Positions 16,008 through 21,875 of a stretch of DNA of 21,875 bases are shown piece after piece. The position numbers were made by a program, and so were the translations under genes. The stretch comes from an uncultured Bacilli bacterium (GTDB taxonomy: Bacteria; Bacillota_I; Bacilli_A; RF39; UBA660). The notes under the pieces were generated by a model. It saw only the letters and a program-made list of their open reading frames with translations, searched no databases and was not told where the DNA came from. Location of the stretch: assembly GCA_944364705.1 (NCBI GenBank), contig CALVWH010000098.1:1-21875 (forward strand), read 5' to 3'. Position 1 is the first letter of the stretch. Each line of letters begins with the position of its first letter.

Positions 16008-17135
16008 ATGTTAGAAGAATATAAAGGCTTTTTATCGTTAGATGAACTTCTTGAAAAAGAATACCATTATACTTATGATGAAAAGAATCGCTCTGATTTT
16101 TTATCAAAGCCCTTTGTTCATTTAGAAGTAAATGGAAGAACTGCTCTTTGCTGGATTACTTATAAAGGCGAAGAATATCTATTTAAACCTTTAGAAGAAT
16201 TTCGATTCAACGTATGGGGAGAATTATTATCTTGTGCTTATGCAAAAATGTTAGAAATTCCTTGTGCAAATTATCGTGCTTGTCGTTTAGGAAATGAATG
16301 GGGGGTTTTGACACAAAAGATTCAAAAAGAGTCTGAAAATCTTGTTTTAGGATGCGAAATTATTCAGCGATTCTTTAATGAATATCCATATAAGAAAGAA
16401 GAATTTTTATCGATTTTTGCAAACCCAGTGTTTTTGTCTTCCTACGAAATTCCAGAAAGTTTTCTAAAAGAAAAAGAAAAACAAAAAATATTACTCTCTT
16501 ATTTAAATAACTTAGATCATATTTGGTCCATATTTTCGGTCCTAAAATCGGATAACGAAAAAAGTTTGATTATTTTTTTTACAAAAATGCTTTTATTTGA
16601 AATTCTTACTTTACAAGCAGATTGCAACGTAAATAATTGGGGTGTTATTGAAAAAGATGGAAAGTTTTTTCCAGCCAAATTGTTCGATCAAATGACTTCC
16701 TTTGGATTAGGATATTATGATATGGAAAAAAGAGCAAATAATTTTCGAAATGAACAAATGAATGCTCGTTTTTTAAGAAATGAAGAACCATTAAAAGCTT
16801 ATGTTTATCAAGGATATCCTTTATTTACCTTAACAAATCAAAATGTTCAAAATTTTATAACGGGGAAAAAAGATTCCCATTTAAAAGTTTTAGCGGATTT
16901 TTTAGAAATGTCGAGTGAAGAATATCAAGAATTGTTTTTTCAATATTTTGAAAAAATAAATGAGATTTCTTTTTCTGATGTAGTTGCACAAGTAGAAAAA
17001 GAAAATGGACTTACCATGGATGATGATGTATATGCTTATATTTCTTCTGTTTTTAATTTCCATATAAAAAATATAAAACAAGAGATAGAAAAGAAAAAAG
17101 AAGGGAATCTTTATGTTGAAAGAAGAAGTTTATAA
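16008..17135 (+). CDS. HipA-like protein kinase, copy 1
   Basis: HipA-type kinases phosphorylate protein targets; HipA itself acts on glutamyl-tRNA synthetase. The 375 residues show a nucleotide-binding strand 'EYLFKP' (Lys60), a helix with Glu72 in 'WGELLSCAYAKMLEIPCA', 'GVLTQKI', then the catalytic loop 'QADCNVNNWG' (Asp205, Asn210) and the metal-binding 'LFDQMTSFG' (Asp227). This order and spacing fit HipA (K..E..DxHxxN..YD). The usual His of the loop is Asn207 here. An upstream GTG (15999) is in frame, but GGTGG spacing and the paralogue's start (MLE-x-x-KG) favour 16008. It overlaps its partner gene by 23 nt. It is clearly paralogous to the gene at 18232. No HipB-like helix-turn-helix gene is adjacent. 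The family call rests on motifs. Confidence 0.6.
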   Translation: MLEEYKGFLSLDELLEKEYHYTYDEKNRSDFLSKPFVHLEVNGRTALCWITYKGEEYLFKPLEEFRFNVWGELLSCAYAKMLEIPCANYRACRLGNEWGVLTQKIQKESENLVLGCEIIQRFFNEYPYKKEEFLSIFANPVFLSSYEIPESFLKEKEKQKILLSYLNNLDHIWSIFSVLKSDNEKSLIIFFTKMLLFEILTLQADCNVNNWGVIEKDGKFFPAKLFDQMTSFGLGYYDMEKRANNFRNEQMNARFLRNEEPLKAYVYQGYPLFTLTNQNVQNFITGKKDSHLKVLADFLEMSSEEYQELFFQYFEKINEISFSDVVAQVEKENGLTMDDDVYAYISSVFNFHIKNIKQEIEKKKEGNLYVERRSL

Positions 17136-17529
17136 AGAAAAAGAAATTGAAAAATTATTTACTTCAAAAAATATCGATTTTTCTATATTTTCTGCGTTTT
17201 TTAAAGAAAATCGTTGGATTTTTATGAATAATTTTTCTAAAGATCAAATTTATTTTATCTATAATCATTTAGAATTTTATGGCTTATTGTTTGTAAAACA
17301 AGATCATTACTATTGGTCGATTTATCACAAAGGAAATCTTCTTCCACTACAAACGGTTGATTCAAATGGAAAAGGAAACTTTGATTATGTTGTAGAATTA
17401 TTTATTGATTTTATTGAATCTGAAAAATTTTATAAATTAGCTCCGAATTATAAAAATCGTTCTTTAGAAGAAAAAGCAAAACAAATGAAAAAATTAAAAT
17501 TTAACCCGTTTGGATATCATTTACAATAA
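17113..17529 (+). CDS. Partner protein of HipA-like kinase, copy 1 (unknown family)
   Basis: Not recognised. 138 residues, soluble, aromatic-rich (Phe/Tyr), no membrane segment, no helix-turn-helix seen. Shared with the protein at 19372: a central 'YYWSIYHKG' against 'YYEWSLYKD', 'LFIDFIESEKF' against 'MVVDFIYYNKL', 'SLEEKAKQMKKLKFN' against 'TLEDRIREFKSIKTN', and the identical ending GYHL followed by Gln or Lys. It overlaps the kinase gene by 23 nt, with ribosome binding site GAAGGG 7 nt before the ATG, so the pair is coupled. The repeated pairing suggests it binds, regulates or is phosphorylated by the kinase; that is inference. Confidence 0.75.
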   Translation: MLKEEVYKEKEIEKLFTSKNIDFSIFSAFFKENRWIFMNNFSKDQIYFIYNHLEFYGLLFVKQDHYYWSIYHKGNLLPLQTVDSNGKGNFDYVVELFIDFIESEKFYKLAPNYKNRSLEEKAKQMKKLKFNPFGYHLQ

Positions 17530-17548
17530 TTTTGTGATAGGATAGAAA
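17520..17548 (+). promoter_or_regulatory. Possible promoter for the lipoprotein gene
   Basis: TTTACA (17520-17525), a 17-bp spacer, TAGAAA (17543-17548), 11 nt before the ATG. The -10 matches four of six positions. It could give the lipoprotein and second module their own transcript. Confidence 0.3.
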
Positions 17549-17559
17549 TAGGTGAGAAT

Positions 17560-18219
17560 ATGAAAAAAGTTGGGATTTTATTTCTTTGTTTCCTTTTGTG
17601 TGCTTGTAACACAAATGAAATAGAAGAAAAAACAGTAGAGCAAAAAGTTGTCGATGTAACTCCAACTCCTTACGTCGATAACAATCCTATGAAAGTAGGT
17701 CTTTATTTAAGAGAAAACGGTCAAAGAAAAAAATATGAAACTTATGAAAATGTATGGCAAAATTCTGTTGATATTGCAGTCTTTAGTTTATTTCCTACCG
17801 ATGAAGATACCATCTCTGGTGGAAACATTAAAAATGTTTTTAATTCCTATTGGAATACTTATGAACACGCAGATGAGTATAAAATTGGATATCAAATTAC
17901 GTATACGTTAGCCGATCAAACAACGATCAATCGTACCATTTTAAAACCAGAAGATGTCGAAGATTTGCATGGAACTTTACATATTTATGTATACGATGAT
18001 GTTCATCAACCAGATGGTGCTTGGTATAGTCATTTGGAAACCTTAGAAGAAAATTCTTTGATGACTAGTATTAAACTTACCGGTGCGGAAGGTAGTGATC
18101 AAATTGTTTCTGATCTTGTGCTCAAAGGGTTTACCTATCTTGATGAAAACGATTTTGATTCTCAAGGATATTATCGTGGGCATAGTGTTTTTGAAACCGT
18201 AGTGAAACGAAGAAAGTAG
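17560..18219 (+). CDS. Lipoprotein of unknown function
   Basis: A signal peptide with lipobox L13-C14-A15-C16 ('FLLCAC') marks this 219-residue protein as a lipoprotein anchored to the outer face of the membrane through Cys16. A short polar linker with 'TPTPYVDNN' follows. The remaining domain is rich in Asp, Tyr and Thr with mostly predicted beta structure: 'VGLYLRENGQRKKYETY', 'DIAVFSLFPTDEDTISG', 'YKIGYQITYTLAD', 'IYVYDDVHQPDGAWYSH', 'LMTSIKLTGAEG'. No catalytic motif is evident. It is inserted between the two kinase/partner modules, 30 bp after the first and 12 bp before the second. Ribosome binding site AGGTGAG lies upstream of ATG 17560. It could be an extracytoplasmic sensor or effector of the modules, but only position supports that. 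Confidence 0.8.
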   Translation: MKKVGILFLCFLLCACNTNEIEEKTVEQKVVDVTPTPYVDNNPMKVGLYLRENGQRKKYETYENVWQNSVDIAVFSLFPTDEDTISGGNIKNVFNSYWNTYEHADEYKIGYQITYTLADQTTINRTILKPEDVEDLHGTLHIYVYDDVHQPDGAWYSHLETLEENSLMTSIKLTGAEGSDQIVSDLVLKGFTYLDENDFDSQGYYRGHSVFETVVKRRK

Positions 18220-18231
18220 GAACCGATATTT

Positions 18232-19368
18232 GTGTTAGAAAAACAAAAAGGGCTTATTGTTTTAGAAGATTTTTTCAAAGAGGCTTATCAATATACTTAT
18301 AAAAACCAAGAAGATTTACTTCTGCAGCCATTTGCAGAGTACGAAGGTGTTGGAGCAACTTCATTAGTTTGGATTTACGATGGAAACGATCGATATTTAT
18401 TAAAAAAAGTAAATGAAAACGAATATACTTGGCTTGGAGAATTGTTATCAAATAAGATTGCTAAATTTTTACATCGTCCATGTGCGACGTATCGTTTAGC
18501 AACCTTAGAAGGACAAAAAGTAATTTTATCAAAAGACTTTTTAAAAGAGAAGGAAACCCTAATTTTAGGAGTACAAATTGTTCAAGAAGTTTTAAATCAT
18601 TATCCGTACGCAAAAGATAATAAAATTTTTTCGGATGAAAAATTTCTTGAATTATATGCAGTTCCCAAAAATATTCTTGGATTTGATGCAACGTTAAAAA
18701 ATAAATATTTACATAATAATTTAAATAACTTAGAACAAATGTGGTCTATTTTAAGTTTGTACTGTGATTTAAAAAAGATTCCAAGCGATCTTATTCCCTC
18801 TTTAATGGATTCGTTGACCCAAACTTTTTTATTTGATGTTTATACATTTCAAGCCGATCGTCATATTCAAAATTGGGGATTTATTCAAGAAAAGAAGGGG
18901 GAACAAATCTTATTAAAACCAAACATTTTGTTTGATCAAGCAGCATCTTTTGGACTTTATAATAAAGATCTTGACAAAAGAATAAAAGACGTTTATGATA
19001 GACTACACATCTATCAAAAATTTCAAACAGAAAAGGCCAAAGAAAACTTTATTAACATTTTATATAAAGACCGATTATTATTAACCCCATCAGAAGATGC
19101 TATCATCAATGCAAAATCAAGAAAAAGACAAAATAACTTACAAGTATTTTCCTATTTTTTAGAAGTGTCATCGTCAGAAATGAGACAGAAAGTAGAAGAA
19201 GAAATTGAAGCTTTAGAGCAACATGGCATGACAAACTTTTTAAAAGAAATTATGGAAGAAAACGAAATTACAATCGATCCAAACGTTGTACAATATTTAG
19301 AAACTACGTTTTCTTATCATTTATTTTATTTAAAAGAAAAAGTAAAAAAATACCAAAGAAGTAGGTGA
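18232..19368 (+). CDS. HipA-like protein kinase, copy 2
   Basis: Paralogue of the gene at 16008 with the same length (378 residues) and layout: 'YLLKKV' (Lys58/59), 'WLGELLSNKIAKFLHRPCA' (Glu70), catalytic loop 'QADRHIQNWG' (Asp209, His211, Asn214), and 'LFDQAASFG' (Asp235). Unlike copy 1 the loop keeps the canonical His of D-x-H-x-x-N, so this copy has the more standard active site. The start is GTG, confirmed by alignment of the N-terminus (MLEKQKG against MLEEYKG); AGGA lies 10 nt upstream. The stop TGA is followed after 3 nt by the partner gene in the same frame, so readthrough would make a fusion; in copy 1 the partner is in a different frame, which argues the two are separate proteins. 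Family assignment is by motif. Confidence 0.62.
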   Translation: MLEKQKGLIVLEDFFKEAYQYTYKNQEDLLLQPFAEYEGVGATSLVWIYDGNDRYLLKKVNENEYTWLGELLSNKIAKFLHRPCATYRLATLEGQKVILSKDFLKEKETLILGVQIVQEVLNHYPYAKDNKIFSDEKFLELYAVPKNILGFDATLKNKYLHNNLNNLEQMWSILSLYCDLKKIPSDLIPSLMDSLTQTFLFDVYTFQADRHIQNWGFIQEKKGEQILLKPNILFDQAASFGLYNKDLDKRIKDVYDRLHIYQKFQTEKAKENFINILYKDRLLLTPSEDAIINAKSRKRQNNLQVFSYFLEVSSSEMRQKVEEEIEALEQHGMTNFLKEIMEENEITIDPNVVQYLETTFSYHLFYLKEKVKKYQRSR

Positions 19369-19371
19369 TTT

Positions 19372-19791
19372 ATGCGTTTTTCAAAACATCAATATGAGCG
19401 ATTATATGCTCTTTTAGACGTAATTAAGAAAAAAGGATGCGATATTGCAGAAGCTTATTCTTTACTTGAAAATAATCCAGTTTTGTTTGATTATGAGCCA
19501 TTTGAATTGGATGAAAAATTAAGCTTTATTATGAATCATGATCTTTTATATGCTGCTTTGCTTGTAAATGGAAACTATTACGAATGGAGTTTATATAAAG
19601 ATCGTACCTTTTCTCCTTTTCAAAGTAAAACCATATTTGATGAAAATCGAGATGATTTTGTTATTGATATGGTTGTGGATTTTATTTATTATAATAAATT
19701 AAAACAATGGGATCCCTCAATGACTTTAGAAGATCGCATTCGTGAGTTTAAATCGATCAAAACAAATTCTAGTGGATATCACTTAAAATAA
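19372..19791 (+). CDS. Partner protein of HipA-like kinase, copy 2 (unknown family)
   Basis: Not recognised. 139 residues, similar in size, composition and C-terminal half to the protein at 17113, including 'VVDFI', the 'TLEDRIREF' amphipathic helix and the GYHLK ending. The N-terminal third differs: 'FSKHQYERLYALLDVIKKKG' looks helical. It follows the kinase stop by 3 nt and has ribosome binding site GTAGGTG overlapping that stop. A strong hairpin ends the unit. Confidence 0.75.
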   Translation: MRFSKHQYERLYALLDVIKKKGCDIAEAYSLLENNPVLFDYEPFELDEKLSFIMNHDLLYAALLVNGNYYEWSLYKDRTFSPFQSKTIFDENRDDFVIDMVVDFIYYNKLKQWDPSMTLEDRIREFKSIKTNSSGYHLK

Positions 19792-19797
19792 ATAAGA

Positions 19798-19829
19798 AAT
19801 TTCTATAACCTATAGAAATTCTTTCTTTT
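19798..19829 (+). terminator. Intrinsic terminator after the second kinase module
   Basis: A 10-bp stem AATTTCTATA / TATAGAAATT with an ACC loop, followed by a T-rich tract (CTTTCTTTTTT). It separates the module from tgt. Confidence 0.75.
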
Positions 19830-19856
19830 TTAAAGCAAAAATAGGAAGGTGAACAT

Positions 19857-20984
19857 ATGAAAGTACAATATACACTTTTACACAAAGATCAACATACAAA
19901 CGCTCGATATGGAAGCTTAAAAACAAATCATGGAACGTATGAAACTCCCATGTTTATGCCAGTTGGAACTCTTGCAAACGTGAAAACTTTAGTTCCAGAA
20001 GAATTAAAAGCGATGCATAGTGCGATTATCTTATCCAATACGTATCATTTATGGTTAAGACCAGGAGAGGATGTCGTTCAAAAAGCAGGAGGACTTCATG
20101 CATTTATGCATTATGATGGGCCAATTTTAACCGATAGTGGTGGATTTCAAGTGTTTTCTTTAGCTAAAAATAAAAAGAAAGACATTACTGAAGAAGGCGT
20201 TCATTTTAAAAGTCATTTAGATGGTAGAAACCTTTTATTAACTCCAGAAAAATCAATGGAAATTCAAAATAAATTAGATAGCGACATTGCGATGAGTTTT
20301 GATGAATGTATTCCATATCCTGCAGATTATGAATATACGAAAAAAAGCACAGAGCGAACCATTCGTTGGGCCAAAAGAGGAAAAGATGCTTTTCATAATG
20401 AAAAGCAATCTTTGTTTGGAATTGTTCAAGGTGGTGCTTATCAAGATTTAAGACATTATAGTGCGAAAGAAACGGTAAAGATTGGATTTGATGGATACGC
20501 GATTGGTGGAACTTCCGTAGGAGAAGGAAAAGACGTTATGTATCAAATGATTGACGATGCGATTTTGTATTTACCAGAAGAAAAACCAAGATATTTAATG
20601 GGTGTTGGAGATCCTGTAGATATTTTAGAAGGAGTAGAGCGTGGTGTTGATTTGTTTGATTGCGTTCTTCCAACACGAATTGCTCGCCATGGAAATGCTT
20701 TTACCAAAAATGGGAAGATAAATATCAAGAATGCAAAATATAAAGAAGATTTTACGCCATTAGAAGACGGATGTGATTGCTATACATGTCAAAATTACAC
20801 AAAAGCATATGTGAGACATTTAATTACTGCAAACGAATCTCTTGGTGGACGCCTTCTTTCTATACACAATATCCGATTTTTAATTCGTTTGGTGGAAGAA
20901 ATTCGCATAGCTATTCAAGAAGATCGTTTCACAGAGTATAAAAAAGAATTTATAGATCGCTATACAAAAAAAGAAGGAGATTAA
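19857..20984 (+). CDS. tgt: tRNA-guanine (queuine) transglycosylase
   Basis: Exchanges guanine-34 for preQ1 in tRNAs with GUN anticodons, a step in queuosine synthesis. Active-site segments are 'LTDSGGFQVFSL' (91-102, Asp93), 'FGIVQGG' (187-193), 'GYAIGGTSVGE' (213-223), 'YLMGVGDP' (246-253) and 'GVDLFDCVLPTRIARHGNAF' (263-282). The zinc site is C306-x-C308-x2-C311 with H337. 375 residues is normal. Ribosome binding site GGAAGGTG lies upstream. Bacterial tgt is often next to queA/yajC; neither is present here. The stop codon overlaps the stop of the convergent kinase gene by 3 nt. Confidence 0.97.
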   Translation: MKVQYTLLHKDQHTNARYGSLKTNHGTYETPMFMPVGTLANVKTLVPEELKAMHSAIILSNTYHLWLRPGEDVVQKAGGLHAFMHYDGPILTDSGGFQVFSLAKNKKKDITEEGVHFKSHLDGRNLLLTPEKSMEIQNKLDSDIAMSFDECIPYPADYEYTKKSTERTIRWAKRGKDAFHNEKQSLFGIVQGGAYQDLRHYSAKETVKIGFDGYAIGGTSVGEGKDVMYQMIDDAILYLPEEKPRYLMGVGDPVDILEGVERGVDLFDCVLPTRIARHGNAFTKNGKINIKNAKYKEDFTPLEDGCDCYTCQNYTKAYVRHLITANESLGGRLLSIHNIRFLIRLVEEIRIAIQEDRFTEYKKEFIDRYTKKEGD

Positions 20985-20999
20985 AAAAATCTCTTTCTT
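20971..20999. terminator. Bidirectional terminator shared by tgt and the minus-strand kinase
   Basis: A 12-bp stem (AAGAAGGAGATT / AATCTCTTTCTT, one G-U pair in one orientation) with a 5-A loop, then T-run on plus and, read on minus, T-rich sequence. Both stop codons lie inside the hairpin. Confidence 0.75.
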
Positions 21000-21700
21000 T
21001 TTTGTACGTGGTCTAAAAGATAAGGACTACCAGATAATGGTTTTTGCATTAAAAATTCTTCGAATGCTTGTTTTTCTATTTTTTTTCGATATGGATGGTT
21101 TTGTATTTCATATAATACTCGGCTATCAACAATTTTGGTTAAAAGAGAAAGACAAGTAATATTAAAGTTATAATAATCGAATTGTAAATCAATGTCATGG
21201 TTTTTTAAGTATTCTTGCTGGAAATCTCGAAAGTTATCTTGTGGATATCCTTGAATAGAACAATTATCTAAATCACAAAAAGCAATCTTTCCTTTATCAT
21301 TTACTAGAATGTTATGTTCATTAATATCTCCTAAAAGAATTTGATATTGATGGATTTGTTCTAAAATTTGTTTGGCTTCTTGCAAAAGATACATTTTTTT
21401 CTTATTGGAAGCAAAGGTATAAAACGATAACGATTTTCCAGAAAAATAAGACATGGTATATCCGATAAACTGATCCTGATGGTAGATTCCTTTTTGAGGC
21501 AAACACATTTCTGGTATCTTTGACATTTGTGATAATAAAGCAACTTTTTTTTCTTTATTTTTTAAATCTTTTATATGCTCAGATTTAAAAATTTTATAAA
21601 TGATATGATGATGTAAAAAAACAAAACTTTCGTAAGATGGATCCTCTGTTAATAGAGTCATTTCTTGAAAGTTTAGTTGTTCCATTTCTATTTTTTCCAT
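20981..21700 (-). CDS. Small eukaryotic-like protein kinase
   Basis: 239 residues with a minimal kinase core: ATP-binding Lys36 in 'IIYKIFK', a hinge region near 'YTMSYFSGKSLSF' (81-93), catalytic loop 'LGDINEHNILV' (Asp125, Asn130) and metal-binding 'FCDLDN' (Asp143) in place of DFG. The G-D-x-x-x-x-N-I-L-V plus D-x-D form recalls bacterial kinases related to RIO/ABC1 and the helix-hairpin-helix kinase group, not HipA. No membrane segment or sensor domain is present. Start ATG 21700 follows AGGAAG with 6-nt spacing and a consensus promoter. It converges on tgt with overlapping stops. It is the third kinase-fold protein in 6 kb. Substrate unknown. Confidence 0.75.
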   Translation of the reverse strand: MEKIEMEQLNFQEMTLLTEDPSYESFVFLHHHIIYKIFKSEHIKDLKNKEKKVALLSQMSKIPEMCLPQKGIYHQDQFIGYTMSYFSGKSLSFYTFASNKKKMYLLQEAKQILEQIHQYQILLGDINEHNILVNDKGKIAFCDLDNCSIQGYPQDNFRDFQQEYLKNHDIDLQFDYYNFNITCLSLLTKIVDSRVLYEIQNHPYRKKIEKQAFEEFLMQKPLSGSPYLLDHVQKRKRFF

Positions 21701-21722
21701 ACTTTACTTCCTAACTAGTTTT

Positions 21723-21750
21723 ATTATATGGAAATTTTTTCTTTTGTCAA
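21723..21750 (-). promoter_or_regulatory. Consensus promoter for the minus-strand kinase
   Basis: TTGACA (complement of 21745-21750), a 16-bp spacer, TATAAT (complement of 21723-21728), both boxes perfect, 22 nt before the ATG. The -35 box overlaps the stop codon of the upstream gene. It is the strongest housekeeping promoter in the window. Confidence 0.85.
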
Positions 21751-21875
21751 TGAGATTCTATGTTTTTATTAATTCCAAGCATACTTCCAAACGTTAAAAT
21801 AAAAGCTAGAAGAAGTTGAAATAAGAAAAAAGGAAGATCGTATGAGGTTTTAAAAAAGACAATATCGATTATGTT
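21747..21875 (-). CDS. C-terminal end of a membrane protein (partial)
   Basis: Forty-two codons are open to the window edge on the minus strand, ending TGA. The peptide is hydrophobic with one membrane helix ('PFFLFQLLLAFILTFGSMLG') and a short polar tail (INKNIESH). The gene body is outside the window, so the family cannot be named. Its stop lies within the -35 box of the kinase promoter; the two genes are in the same orientation, 46 bp apart. Confidence 0.5.
   Translation of the reverse strand, partial: NIIDIVFFKTSYDLPFFLFQLLLAFILTFGSMLGINKNIESH

Noticed and set aside
15979..17529. Classic HipBA toxin-antitoxin operon
   Set aside because: No HipB-like helix-turn-helix gene lies upstream and the partner is downstream and unrelated in appearance.
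18232..19791. Kinase copy 2 and its partner as one gene split by a TGA
   Set aside because: They are in the same frame across a TGA, but in copy 1 the equivalent genes overlap in different frames, each with its own ribosome binding site, so they are two proteins.
1..21875. CRISPR arrays, tRNA or rRNA genes, insertion-sequence ends
   Set aside because: Reading through, I saw no regularly spaced repeats, no cloverleaf with a TTCRA arm, no rRNA segments, and no transposase other than the partial serine recombinase.

Overview
The window is AT-rich, densely packed DNA with strong Shine-Dalgarno sites, T-box control and several endospore-associated genes (a cotE fragment, a yyaC/DUF1256 protein, a yqfQ-like protein). 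The block dnaG-rpoD-trmK-yqfQ resembles the Bacillus order. This points to Bacillota, class Bacilli, probably a small-genome spore-forming gut lineage of the Erysipelotrichales/RF39 kind. The species cannot be named from sequence alone. TGA ends several genes and Trp is written TGG, so the standard bacterial code applies.

Layout. 1-1093: the C-terminal end of a serine recombinase lies 29 bp before the 3' part of the spore morphogenetic gene cotE, which has lost its first ~45 codons and its ribosome binding site. This is the signature of a mobile element sitting in cotE. 1153-3762: rsmE, a membrane-anchored coiled-coil protein and mtaB, tightly coupled. 3877-7336: dnaG, rpoD and trmK, overlapping; dnaG carries an in-frame TAA beside a 16-A run although both halves are in frame. 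7396-8340 (minus): yqfQ-like and def. 8458-12301: a divergent pyruvate kinase, then a GH31 glycosidase gene broken by an in-frame TGA and lacking the expected catalytic acids. 12279-15277: promoter, T-box leader, small membrane protein, leuS. 15329-19791: yyaC, then two copies of a two-gene module (HipA-like kinase plus ~139-residue partner) with a lipoprotein between them. 19857-21875: tgt, facing a minus-strand small protein kinase and the end of a membrane protein.

How the parts fit. The housekeeping core is translation and tRNA/rRNA modification (RsmE, MtaB, TrmK, Tgt, LeuS, Def) plus replication and transcription initiation (DnaG, RpoD). The accessory part is sporulation-linked or signalling-linked: three kinase-fold proteins, a lipoprotein and YyaC within 6.5 kb. 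Most recognisable promoters place the -10 box only 15-22 nt before the start codon, so leaders are very short; leuS, with its long T-box leader, is the clear exception.

Best candidates for something new are the duplicated HipA-like kinase/partner modules, whose partner is not a HipB-type antitoxin, and the recombinase/cotE junction, which may be a skin-like element controlling a spore coat gene.
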